The translations under genes were made by a program, and so were the position numbers. A stretch of 64,000 nucleotides of DNA from Micromonospora endolithica (GTDB lineage: Bacteria; Actinomycetota; Actinomycetes; Mycobacteriales; Micromonosporaceae). Below are positions 50,370 to 58,779 of the stretch, piece after piece. Positions within the stretch are counted from its first letter, which is position 1, and the number at the start of each line of letters is the position of its first letter. The DNA lies in NCBI RefSeq assembly GCF_003626595.1, contig NZ_RBAK01000001.1, positions 1,054,001 to 1,118,000 on the forward strand, written 5' to 3'. Below the pieces are notes generated by a model. It was given only the letters and a program-made list of their open reading frames with translations. It was not told the DNA's origin and searched no databases.

Positions 50370-53236
50370 GGCAGGATCCACTTCTGGTTGGCGGCGCCGA
50401 GGCAGGTCCACAGGTGCACGACCGTGCTGTCGGCGGAGTTGTTGCCCGAGACGTCCAGGCACTTGCCCGACGCCGGGTTACGCAGGGTCCCGTCGGCCTG
50501 CGCCGACCAGTTCTGCGCGCCGGTCCCGTTGCAGGTCCACAGCTGGATCTTGGTGCCGTTGGCGGTGCCCGCACCGGAGACGTCCAGGCACTTGCCCAAC
50601 GCCTTGACCGTCGAGTTCGGCGTCACCGTCCACGTCTGCGCGGCACTGCCGTTGCAGGTGTAGATCTGGATCTGCGTACCGTCGGCGGTCGCCGCGTTGC
50701 GGACGTCCAGGCACTTGCCGGCCAGCCCCTTGATCGGACCCGTGCCACCGCCGGAGGAACCGGTGGTGAAGCTGAACGAGTCCACGTCGTAGAGGGCGCC
50801 GGTGCCCGATCCGGCGAAGGTCAGATAGAGCGTGGTGGTGCCGGCCGGCGGTCCGGAGATGGCGCCGGTGACCGTGGTGAAGATGTCCCAGCCGCCGGTC
50901 ACCGGGACGGTGGCCTGGCCGAGCACCGTGCCGGTGGCCGAGCCGGCCCGCACCTGGATGGTGCCGCCCGCGCCGGCCGAGGAGACCCGGGCGCTGAACG
51001 AGGTGACGTTGGCGAGCCGGTACGGCTCGAACGCGATCCAGTCCCCGTTGTTGATGTTGCCGACGGTCTTGCCGCCCTCGGCGGTGGTCTTGTCGAAGGT
51101 GGCGATGCCGGCCGAGGTCTTGTAGTGCTCGGCCTGCCGCTTGCGCGGCTGGAGCGTGTGCTGCTTGTGCGTGGTCAGCCCACCCGCGTCGGTGTACTCG
51201 GCGTCGAAGATGCCGAAGATGTTCGCCGCGTCGTCGTGCTCACCGTCGACCGGGATGGTGATCGACCCGGTGCAGCCGTTCTTCGAGGTGATCTGGTGGC
51301 CGTGGCTGTCGTGGCCCAGCACGTAGGTCATCTTGACCTTGGTGCAGTCGATGGCGCCGTCCTCCGGGTCGGTCACCGTGATGCTGAACGGCACGGTGTC
51401 ACCGTAGGAGAACAACTGGCCGTTGGCGGGGCTGGTGATGGTCACCGTCGGCGCGGTGTTCCCGACACCGACCTGCACGTTCGCCGTACCGGTGGCGCCC
51501 TGCGGGTCGCGGACGGTGAGCGTGACGGTGTAGCTGCCGTTGGCGGTGTACGTCTTGCTCGGGTTCGCCGCCGTCGAGCTGGTGCCGTCACCGAAGTTCC
51601 ACGAGTAGGTCAGCGCCCCGCCCTCCGGGTCCGACGACCCGGCCGAGGAGAAGTTCACCGTCAACGGGGCGGCGCCGGAGGTCTTGTCCGCCGCCGCGAC
51701 CGCGGTCGGCGCGCGGTTGCCGCCGGCGATGTAGTCGTACCGGTAGAGGGCCGAGTTGGCGTCGCCGTTGAAGTAGCCGGTGCCGTAGTCCAGCACGTAG
51801 AGCGCGCCGTCCGGGCCGAAGGCCATGTCCATGACCTGCTTGCCGTTCCACGGGAACGTCTCGATGGCGCCCGGGGAGCCGTCGGCGTTGACGTGGATCG
51901 GCTTGATCCAGCCGCGGCCCAGCTCGCCGGCGAAGAACTGGCCGTCGAAGCCCTGCGGGAACTTCGTGGTGGACGGGTTCGTCGCGCTGTAGCGGTAGAC
52001 CGGGCCACCCATCGGCGACTCGGAGCCGCCGCCGAACTCCGGCGGGGTGCCGGCGTCGCCGGCGTACCGGATCCAGGACGCCTTCGCCCCGGGCAGAGTG
52101 GTGAGGCCGGTGTTGCGGAACGAGTTGTTGGTCGCACCGCCGGTGCAGTTGTACTTCGCGCCGGCGGTGCCGGTGGCGAAGTTCCACTCGGCGTACGTCT
52201 CGGTCGCGGTGTTGGTGCCGGTGCAGTACGGCCAGCCGTAGAAGCCGGGACCGGTGACCCGGTTGAACTCGACCTGGCCGCTGGGGCCGCGGGTACTGGT
52301 GGTGCCGGCGTCCGGCCCGTAGTCACCGACGTAGACGATGCCGGTGGCCTTGTCCACGCTCATCCGGAACGGGTTGCGGAAGCCCATCGCGTAGATCTCG
52401 GGCCGGGTCTTGGGGTCCGAGTCGACGAACATGTTGCCGGTCGGGATCGAGTACGTGCCGTTGGCGTTGACCTTGATCCGCAGGATCTTGCCGCGCAGGT
52501 CGTTGGTGTTGGCGGAGCTGCGCTGGGCGTCGTACGCCGGGTTGCGGTTGGTCCGCTCGTCGATCGGGGAGTATCCGGCGGAGTCGAACGGGTTGGTGTC
52601 GTCGCCGGTGGACAGGTAGAGGTTGCCGGCGGCGTCGAAGTCGATGTCACCGCCGACGTGGCAGCAGATGCCCCGGCTGGCCGGGACGTCCAGGACGTCG
52701 ACCTTGCTGCCGGTGTTGATGGTGAAGTCGGCGTTCAGCGTGAACCGGGACAGCCGGTTGACGCCGTCCCAGGCGGAGAAGTCGGTGCCGGTCGCGGGCG
52801 CGTCACCCGACGGGGTGGACAGCGGCGGCGCGTAGTAGAGGTAGATGTGCCGGTTGCTGGCGAAGTTGGGGTCGACTCCGACGCCCTGCAGGCCCTCCTC
52901 GTCGTGGGTGTAGACGGCGAGGGTGCCGATCACGGAGGTGTTGCCGGCGGCGTCGGTGCGGCGCACCGTGCCGTTGCGGGCGGTGTGCAGCACCGAGCGG
53001 TCCGGCAGTACCGCGATCGTCATCGGCTCGCCGACCTCGGCCGCCCCCTTGGCGAGGGTGACCTGCTGGAAGTCGGTGCCGACGATGGGGTGGGCGGAGG
53101 CCGCCGTGGCGCCGCCCAGGGCGGCGGGCCCGGCGCCCAGGGCGACCGTTCCGGCGGCGACGGCCAGGACCAGCGCCGAGCCGGCGGAGAGCCATCGTCG
53201 TACGCGGTGGGGGGTGGTTCTGTCCTGAGCGGACAT
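50366..53236 (-). CDS. Secreted glucose/sorbosone dehydrogenase-like - PKD - CBM6-like - ricin-B protein
   Basis: The ATG at 53236 (956 residues) has an AAGGGA site; the frame is open upstream but non-coding. Signal peptide with a twin-Arg-like start (RVRRWLSAG), then a GSDH/PQQ-type six-bladed propeller (about 50-505; DEEGLQGVGVDPNF, GGDIDFDAAGNLYLSTGDD, RNPFRMSVDKATG, DMAFGPDGALYVLDYG), a PKD domain (about 510-600; YSWNFGDGT), an Ig-like domain, a CBM6-like domain (about 740-860) and a ricin-type lectin (about 838-956). Likely oxidises extracellular sugars; the ThuA/DUF1080 partner would process the product. Confidence 0.9.
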   Translation of the reverse strand: MSAQDRTTPHRVRRWLSAGSALVLAVAAGTVALGAGPAALGGATAASAHPIVGTDFQQVTLAKGAAEVGEPMTIAVLPDRSVLHTARNGTVRRTDAAGNTSVIGTLAVYTHDEEGLQGVGVDPNFASNRHIYLYYAPPLSTPSGDAPATGTDFSAWDGVNRLSRFTLNADFTINTGSKVDVLDVPASRGICCHVGGDIDFDAAGNLYLSTGDDTNPFDSAGYSPIDERTNRNPAYDAQRSSANTNDLRGKILRIKVNANGTYSIPTGNMFVDSDPKTRPEIYAMGFRNPFRMSVDKATGIVYVGDYGPDAGTTSTRGPSGQVEFNRVTGPGFYGWPYCTGTNTATETYAEWNFATGTAGAKYNCTGGATNNSFRNTGLTTLPGAKASWIRYAGDAGTPPEFGGGSESPMGGPVYRYSATNPSTTKFPQGFDGQFFAGELGRGWIKPIHVNADGSPGAIETFPWNGKQVMDMAFGPDGALYVLDYGTGYFNGDANSALYRYDYIAGGNRAPTAVAAADKTSGAAPLTVNFSSAGSSDPEGGALTYSWNFGDGTSSTAANPSKTYTANGSYTVTLTVRDPQGATGTANVQVGVGNTAPTVTITSPANGQLFSYGDTVPFSITVTDPEDGAIDCTKVKMTYVLGHDSHGHQITSKNGCTGSITIPVDGEHDDAANIFGIFDAEYTDAGGLTTHKQHTLQPRKRQAEHYKTSAGIATFDKTTAEGGKTVGNINNGDWIAFEPYRLANVTSFSARVSSAGAGGTIQVRAGSATGTVLGQATVPVTGGWDIFTTVTGAISGPPAGTTTLYLTFAGSGTGALYDVDSFSFTTGSSGGGTGPIKGLAGKCLDVRNAATADGTQIQIYTCNGSAAQTWTVTPNSTVKALGKCLDVSGAGTANGTKIQLWTCNGTGAQNWSAQADGTLRNPASGKCLDVSGNNSADSTVVHLWTCLGAANQKWILP
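50370..50748 (-). repeat. Direct repeat copy B: near-identical lectin-domain sequence
   Basis: Second copy of the lectin-domain repeat, offset by 2117 bp from copy A, encoding the end of the sorbosone-dehydrogenase-like protein. Only about six of about 119 residues differ between copies, suggesting recent duplication or gene conversion. Confidence 0.9.
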
Positions 53237-53459
53237 ATCGGGGGTCCCTTCCTGACGAGTGACTGCCAGGCGGGCGCGCGCCGTCGCGCCGGATGCCGTA
53301 GCGGGGGATGTGTCGTGGGGGTTCCGCGCCGCCGGTTCACCTCGACGAAACACCGTGTTGATGGCCATGACATTAAGTCGCCTCTGTCAATGTGTCCATA
53401 CCTTCCGACCGTCCAACATGAACTTTTGTCGTGGCGGTCAAAAGTTCGGGTGGACACCG

Positions 53460-54527
53460 TCAAACGGGACGGTCGACGGCCTGTGCGGCCAGGGTGGTGA
53501 GGGCGGTCCGGGTCACCTCGTCCAGCGCCGCGTCGTTCAGCACCGTCAGCGCCGCGTCCGCCCGTACCCGGATCATCTGCTCGATCTTCTTGCGCGCGCC
53601 GGTGGTCTCGATGATGTCGCGCAGCTCCGCCGCGCCCTCGGCGTCCAGCGTGGGGTTGCCGAACAACTCCCGCAGCCGGGCCGTCTGCACCCGGTCGGCC
53701 GCGTCCCGGGCCAGGGCCATCATCACCGTGGGCTTGCCCTCGCGCAGGTCGTCCAGGACCGACTTGCCGGTGACCGCCGGGTCACCGAAGACACCGAGCA
53801 CGTCATCGCGGAGCTGGAACGCGTCACCGAGCGGATCGCCGAACTCGCCCAGCGCGGCGACCAGCTCCGGCGCCGCACCGGCCAGCGTGGCTCCGATCTG
53901 CAACGGCCGGGTCACCGTGTAGCGGGCGGCCTTCATCCGGATCACGGTCAGCGCGCTGGCCACCGAGCCGTCGCCGACGCCGGACACCAGGTCCAGGTAC
54001 TCCCCCGCGATCACCTCGGTCCGCATCAGGGCGAACACCGCGTACCCCCGGTGCACCACGTCGGTGCCCAGGCCACACTCGTGGAACATCTGGTCGGACC
54101 AGGCGGCGCAGAGGTCACCGCAGAGCAGCGCGGTGTTCCGCCCGTACGCCTCGGGGTCGCCGCGCCACGACGACCGGGCGTGCAGGTCCGCGAAGAGCCG
54201 GTGTACCGACGGTTCACCCCGGCGGCGGTCGCTGCCGTCGAGGATGTCGTCGTGGATCAGCGCGAACGCGTGGAACAGTTCCAGCGCGGCGGCCGCGACC
54301 ACGATCGGGGTGCCGTCCGCGCCACCGGCACCCCGCCAGCCCCAGTAGCAGAACAGCGGCCGTAACCGCTTCCCGCCGGCCAGCACGAACCGGTGCAGGG
54401 CGGTGAACACCCCCCGGGGCGCCCCGTCCGGCCACTGCAGGCCCTGTCGGTCGAGGAACGCGGCCAGCTCCGCGTCGAACCGGGCCCGCAGGCCGCTCAC
54501 GTCGGTCGGCGCGGCGGTGACCGTCAC
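53460..54527 (-). CDS. Polyprenyl (isoprenyl diphosphate) synthase, last gene of the Ebo-type operon
   Basis: GTG start overlapping the previous stop (GTGA); 355 residues. Family motifs: GGKRLRP 51-57, first aspartate-rich motif DDILD 93-97 (IHDDILDGSDRRRG), second DDVLG with K(x) later (GKPTVMM). It condenses isopentenyl diphosphate units into a polyprenyl diphosphate; chain length cannot be read. Likely supplies the prenyl donor to the UbiA-type protein in the same operon. Confidence 0.95.
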   Translation of the reverse strand: MTVTAAPTDVSGLRARFDAELAAFLDRQGLQWPDGAPRGVFTALHRFVLAGGKRLRPLFCYWGWRGAGGADGTPIVVAAAALELFHAFALIHDDILDGSDRRRGEPSVHRLFADLHARSSWRGDPEAYGRNTALLCGDLCAAWSDQMFHECGLGTDVVHRGYAVFALMRTEVIAGEYLDLVSGVGDGSVASALTVIRMKAARYTVTRPLQIGATLAGAAPELVAALGEFGDPLGDAFQLRDDVLGVFGDPAVTGKSVLDDLREGKPTVMMALARDAADRVQTARLRELFGNPTLDAEGAAELRDIIETTGARKKIEQMIRVRADAALTVLNDAALDEVTRTALTTLAAQAVDRPV

Positions 54528-55993
54528 GACCCCTCCCCGGCCGCCTCCTGGACCGACCGGGCCACCGGCGACGGTCCGTCCGGTGCGGCGGACGGCGGGC
54601 CGGCGGAGGGCACGGTCAACCCGGCCAGTTCCAGCAGCAGGGCCTTGACCTCGGTGGCGGCGACCCGCTGCCGGGCGGCGGACTTCTCGGAGCAGAGCAG
54701 CACCGGACCGTCGGCCGGGTCGGCCGGCAGCCGGCCGTGCGACCCCTTGACCGCGCGGGCCCCGGCGTCCAGACCGACCGCGCTCATCAGGTACCGCATG
54801 CCGAGCTTCTTGCGCGCCAGCGCGGTGGCCGCCCGACGCTTCGCCGCCCCCGGCGCGGCCGGATCGAAGAACAGCTCCGCCGGGTCGTACCCCGGCTTGC
54901 GGTGGATCTCGACCAGTCGGGCGAAGTCCGGCGCGCGGGCGTCGTCCAGCCAGTAGTAGTAGGTGAACCACGCCTCCGGCTCGGCCACCAGCACCAGCTC
55001 ACCGGCCCGCTCGTGGTCCAGGCCGTGCGCGGCCTTGCCGGCGGAGTCCAGCACCTCGGCCACCCCGGGGAGCCCGGCGCAGAGCTTCGCCACCGCCGGC
55101 AGGTCGGCCGGGTCCCTGACGTAGACGTGCGCGATCTGGTGGTCGGCCACCGCGAAGGCCCGCGACGTCCAGGGGTCCAGGTATTCCATCCCGGCCTGGG
55201 TGTGCACCCGCAGCAGCCCCTCGGCGCGCAGCAGCCGATTGACGTCGACCGGCCGGGACACGTCGGTGATGCCGTACTCGGACAGCACCACCACCGTGAC
55301 GTCCCGGTCCCGGGCGGCGTCCAGCAGCGGGGCGAGCACCCCGTCCAGCTCGGCGGCCGCGGCGGCGGCGCGGGGCGACGAGGGCCCGAAACGTTGCAGG
55401 TCGTAGTCCAGGTGCGGGACGTAGACCAGGGTCAGGTCCGGCGACTGCTCGGTGAGGATCTGCTCGGCCGCCCGGCAGATCCACCGCGACGACGGCAGGC
55501 CGGCGGTCGGCCCCCAGTAGGTGAACAGCGGGAACGTGCCGAGCGTGCCGGTCAGCGCGTCGTGCAGCTCCGGCGGATCGGTGTAGCAGTCCGGCTCCTT
55601 GCGCCCGTCGGCGTGGTAGACCGGTCGCGGAGTGACCGTCCAGTCGACGTCGGCGCCCATCGCGTACCACCAGCAGACGTTGGCCACCGTGTAGTCCGGC
55701 CGTGCCCGCCGGGCCGCCTGCCACAGCTTCTCCCCGCCCACCAGCGCGTGGTGCTGCCGCCAGAGCAGCACCTCGCCGAGGTCCCGGAAGTACCACCCGT
55801 TGCCGACGATCCCGTGCTCGGCGGGGAGCGCCCCGGTGAGGAAGGTCGACTGCACCGAGCAGGTCACCGCCGGCAGCACGGTGCCCAGCTCCGCCCGGAA
55901 CCCCCCGTCGGCCACCGCCCGCAGGCGCGGCATGTGCGCCAGCAGCCGTGGCGTCAGCCCCACCACGTCCAACACCATGAGTTTCCTGCTCAT
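54524..55993 (-). CDS. eboF: EboF-like nucleotide pyrophosphatase/alkaline-phosphatase-superfamily enzyme
   Basis: The ATG at 55993 overlaps the EboE stop; 489 residues. Alkaline-phosphatase-fold landmarks: MVLDVVGLTPRLL, the nucleophile region PAVTCSVQSTFLTGALPAEHG (Thr/Ser), YVPHLDYDLQRFGP, VVVLSEYGITDV and a C-terminal KGSHGRLP, matching NPP-like phosphodiesterases. In Ebo clusters this position is EboF. It probably cleaves a phosphodiester or diphosphate in a lipid-linked or nucleotide-linked intermediate. Confidence 0.85.
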   Translation of the reverse strand: MSRKLMVLDVVGLTPRLLAHMPRLRAVADGGFRAELGTVLPAVTCSVQSTFLTGALPAEHGIVGNGWYFRDLGEVLLWRQHHALVGGEKLWQAARRARPDYTVANVCWWYAMGADVDWTVTPRPVYHADGRKEPDCYTDPPELHDALTGTLGTFPLFTYWGPTAGLPSSRWICRAAEQILTEQSPDLTLVYVPHLDYDLQRFGPSSPRAAAAAAELDGVLAPLLDAARDRDVTVVVLSEYGITDVSRPVDVNRLLRAEGLLRVHTQAGMEYLDPWTSRAFAVADHQIAHVYVRDPADLPAVAKLCAGLPGVAEVLDSAGKAAHGLDHERAGELVLVAEPEAWFTYYYWLDDARAPDFARLVEIHRKPGYDPAELFFDPAAPGAAKRRAATALARKKLGMRYLMSAVGLDAGARAVKGSHGRLPADPADGPVLLCSEKSAARQRVAATEVKALLLELAGLTVPSAGPPSAAPDGPSPVARSVQEAAGEGS

Positions 55994-57171
55994 GCCGGTA
56001 CCTCCCGTCGCTCGGTGAGACCCAGGGCGACCAGTTCGTCGCGGGTGAAGGCCAGCTCCGCGGCGATGCCCGCGGCCAGTTCCGCGTCGGTGCCCGGCCG
56101 CCGTGCCGCCGGCAGCACCCCCCAGGTGTACGTCTCGACGTCGAGGTGGTCGCAGCCGGCGACCGGGCCGGCGAAGAGCGCGGCCAGGGCGGCCCGCAGC
56201 ACCGGCAGGGTCGAGTCGAGTGGTGGTTCGGGGGGCGCGTGCAGCGGCACGTGGTAGTGCACCCGCCACCGGCCCGGCAACCGCGCGTCCAGCGCCGCGT
56301 CCAGGTCGTCGGCGGCGTACGCCGGGTCGGCCGGGTCGGCCGCCGCGCCGCACCCGGCGGACCGGGTCTGGTGCAGGAAGCGCGGCTCGACCCAGCGGCG
56401 CAGCGCCTCCGCCGTGCCGGCCGGCGCCTCGATGGCCGCCGACACCTGCACCTTCACCACCGGCAGTCCGGCATCGGCGAGCCGGCGCAGCGCCGCCGCC
56501 GGTTCCTCCCAGGCGCACGCCAGGTGGGCCAGGTCCAGGCAGACGCCGAGCCGGTCGGTGTCCATGCCGGCCAGCAGCGCGCCGGCCTGGCCGGTGGTCT
56601 CCACCACGCAGCCCGGCTCCGGCTCGAACCCGACCCGGACCGGGCGGCCGGTGTCCCGCTCGACGGCGGCCAGTCCGGCGGCGAGCCGGTCCAGCCGGTG
56701 CCGGGCGGCATCCGCGCGGGTCGGGTCCCAGGGCGCTCGCCAGGCCAGCGGCAGGGTGGACACCGAGCCGCGGGCGGCGTCCTCGGGCAGCAGGTCGGCC
56801 AGCACCCGGGCCAGGTCCAGCGTGTACGCCAGCCGCGCGTCGGTGGTCCAGTCCGGGTGGTAGACGGCGCCCTTGACCACCGGGGCCTGGAAGGCCGCGT
56901 ACGGGAAACCGTTGAGCGTGACCACCTCCAGACCCCGCGCGGTCAGCTCGCTGCGCAACCGGCGGCGCAGCGCCGGGTCGCCGGCCAGCTCGGCGGCGAC
57001 CGGGGCGGCCAGCCACAGCCCGAGGCCGAGCAGGTCGACGCCGAGGGCCTCGCGGACCGGCCGGGCGTGACTGTCCAGTTGGGCGAGGATGCCGGCGAGG
57101 TCCTCGGCGGGGTGCACGTTGGTGCAGTAGCCGAGGTGGACGGTGCTGCCGCCGGCGTGCCGCAGCCGCAT
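55990..57171 (-). CDS. eboE: EboE-like TIM-barrel protein (metabolite traffic protein)
   Basis: The ATG at 57171 shares a base with the TatD stop (TGATG); 393 residues. Xylose-isomerase-like fold: STVHLGYCTNVHPAEDLAG, EVVTLNGFPYAAF, VGFEPEPGCVVETTGQ, GVCLDLAHLACAWEEP, KVQVSAAIEAP, HYHVPLHAPPEPPL, HLDVETYTWGVLP. The CTNVHP start and ETYTWGVLP end are hallmarks of EboE. Activity unknown; needed for export or assembly of secondary metabolites such as scytonemin precursors in cyanobacteria. Confidence 0.9.
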   Translation of the reverse strand: MRLRHAGGSTVHLGYCTNVHPAEDLAGILAQLDSHARPVREALGVDLLGLGLWLAAPVAAELAGDPALRRRLRSELTARGLEVVTLNGFPYAAFQAPVVKGAVYHPDWTTDARLAYTLDLARVLADLLPEDAARGSVSTLPLAWRAPWDPTRADAARHRLDRLAAGLAAVERDTGRPVRVGFEPEPGCVVETTGQAGALLAGMDTDRLGVCLDLAHLACAWEEPAAALRRLADAGLPVVKVQVSAAIEAPAGTAEALRRWVEPRFLHQTRSAGCGAAADPADPAYAADDLDAALDARLPGRWRVHYHVPLHAPPEPPLDSTLPVLRAALAALFAGPVAGCDHLDVETYTWGVLPAARRPGTDAELAAGIAAELAFTRDELVALGLTERREVPA

Positions 57172-58025
57172 CAGCTGCCGCCGCGCAGGATCGAGTTGCC
57201 GGTGTGCGGGTCCACGGCGGCGAGGTCCTCGTCGCGCAGGTCGAGCCGCCCCGACTGGCCGTAGAACTCCACCGGGTTGCGCCACAGCACCCGGTCCACG
57301 TCGTCGGCGGTGAACCCGGCCAGCAGCATCGCCTCGCCGGTCTCCCGGGTGAGCAGCGGGTCGGACCGTCCCCAGTCGGCGGCCGAGTTGACCAGCATCC
57401 GCTCGGTCCCGTACGCCCGCAGCAGCTCGACCATCCGGGGCGGCGACATCTTGGTGTCCGGGTAGATCGAGAAGCCCAGCCAGCACCCGGTGTCCCGGAC
57501 CAGCTTCACGGTCACCTCGTTGAGGTGGTCGACCACCACCCGGCCGGGGTCGATGCCGGACTCGGCGACCACGGCCAGGGTGCGCTCGACGCCGCGCGCC
57601 TTGTCCCGGTGCGGGGTGTGCACCAGCGCCGGCAGGTCGTGCGCGACGGCCAGCGCGAGCTGTGCTGCGAAGACCTCGTCCTCCTCCGGGGTCATCGAGT
57701 CGTACCCGATCTCGCCGACCGCGACCACGCCGTCCTTCTCCAGGTAGCGGGGCAGCACGTCGAGCACCGCCCGGCAGCGCGGGTCGTTGGCCTCCTTCGG
57801 GTTGAGCGCCACCGTGGCGTGGTGCCGGACGCCGAACTGGCCGGCCCGGAAGGGTTCCCAGCCGATCAGCGAGTCGAAGTAGTCGGTGAACGAGCCGACG
57901 CTGGTGCGCGGCTGTCCCAGCCAGAACGCCGGCTCCACCACCGCCCTGACCCCGGCGGCGGCCATCCGCTCGTAGTCGTCGGTGGTCCGCGACGTCATGT
58001 GGATGTGCGGGTCGAAGATGCGCAT
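57171..58025 (-). CDS. eboB: EboB-like TatD-family metal-dependent hydrolase
   Basis: The ATG at 58025 lies 1 bp from the EboA stop; 284 residues. TatD/amidohydrolase metal site: FDPHIHMTS, VALNPKEAND, VAVGEIGYDSMT, LVHTPHRDKARG, VVDHLNEVT and NSAADWGRSDPL. It corresponds to the TatD-like member of Ebo clusters; a phosphoesterase or lactonase role is possible. Confidence 0.9.
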   Translation of the reverse strand: MRIFDPHIHMTSRTTDDYERMAAAGVRAVVEPAFWLGQPRTSVGSFTDYFDSLIGWEPFRAGQFGVRHHATVALNPKEANDPRCRAVLDVLPRYLEKDGVVAVGEIGYDSMTPEEDEVFAAQLALAVAHDLPALVHTPHRDKARGVERTLAVVAESGIDPGRVVVDHLNEVTVKLVRDTGCWLGFSIYPDTKMSPPRMVELLRAYGTERMLVNSAADWGRSDPLLTRETGEAMLLAGFTADDVDRVLWRNPVEFYGQSGRLDLRDEDLAAVDPHTGNSILRGGS

Positions 58026-58026
58026 G

Positions 58027-58647
58027 TCACGCCTCCCTGGGGTGCGGTTGGCCGGCGCGGGCGGCGAGCCGGTCGAGCAGGTCGGTGGCGTCGGCGGGCA
58101 TGCTCCGGCCGGCGGCGGCCCGCTCGGCGCCGAGCGCGGCGAGCATTCCGGCCAGTTCCGGGTCGGCCCGCGCGTCGAGGTCGGCCACCACGGCCAACGG
58201 CACGCCCACGAACACGCACTTGAGCACCGCCTGCCGCCAGGCGGGCGGGTCCAGGTGCCGGGCGTACGGGCCGAGGGCGGCGGCGACGAGACGGGTGTCG
58301 TTGGTCCGGATCGCGTCGTGCAGCAGCGGGACCCCGGCGGTGCCGACCGGCAGCAGCGGCAGGGCGCGCAGCACCGCCCGTTTCTCGGCGGCGTCACCGT
58401 GCCGGTAGAGGCTGTCCGCGATCGTGGCGTGTTCGCCGGGCAGGGCGGTCAGCAGCAGCACCCGCGCCGCGTCGTCGGCGGTCCAGCCCGGCAGGTCGGG
58501 CAGCTCGCCCCGGCCGCAGCGGCGGCCGGCGGCGGCGAACGCGCCGGTGATCGTCGCGGGCTCGGCCGCCACCCGGCGCAGGGCGGTGGCCAGCCAGTCG
58601 GGATCGGGTACGCCCCGCAGGGCCTCCCGCAGTCGATCCGGTGTCAT
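58027..58647 (-). CDS. eboA: EboA domain-containing protein
   Basis: 206 residues, helical, with the EboA pattern DWLATALRRVAAEPATITGA, FAAAGRRCGRGELPDLPGW, DDAARVLLLTALPGE, YRHGDAAEKRAVLRALPLL and FVGVPLAVVADLDAR. Function unknown. A 62-bp gap separates it from the isomerase upstream, the only real gap in the operon, and that gap borders an inverted-repeat element. Confidence 0.9.
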   Translation of the reverse strand: MTPDRLREALRGVPDPDWLATALRRVAAEPATITGAFAAAGRRCGRGELPDLPGWTADDAARVLLLTALPGEHATIADSLYRHGDAAEKRAVLRALPLLPVGTAGVPLLHDAIRTNDTRLVAAALGPYARHLDPPAWRQAVLKCVFVGVPLAVVADLDARADPELAGMLAALGAERAAAGRSMPADATDLLDRLAARAGQPHPREA

Positions 58648-58696
58648 CGGATACTCCTCCCTCGTCTGCTGCCGCCGGAGTGGTGTCAGCTGACCC

Positions 58697-58779
58697 CCTT
58701 TGCTCTGCTTCAGTCCACGCGGCGGTCGGTGTCCGCTACGTCAGGGGTGGCCGGTGCGTCCGTTGAAGCAGAGCAAAGG
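58697..58779. repeat. Inverted-repeat element (16-bp perfect ends) in the 3' end of a coding sequence
   Basis: CCTTTGCTCTGCTTCA (58697-58712) and its exact complement (58764-58779) enclose 51 bp. The element supplies the last about 23 codons and the stop (58710-58712) of the isomerase gene. It looks like a dispersed palindromic unit (REP/MITE-like) inserted into the operon; in RNA it would form a long hairpin between the isomerase and EboA. Confidence 0.75.
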
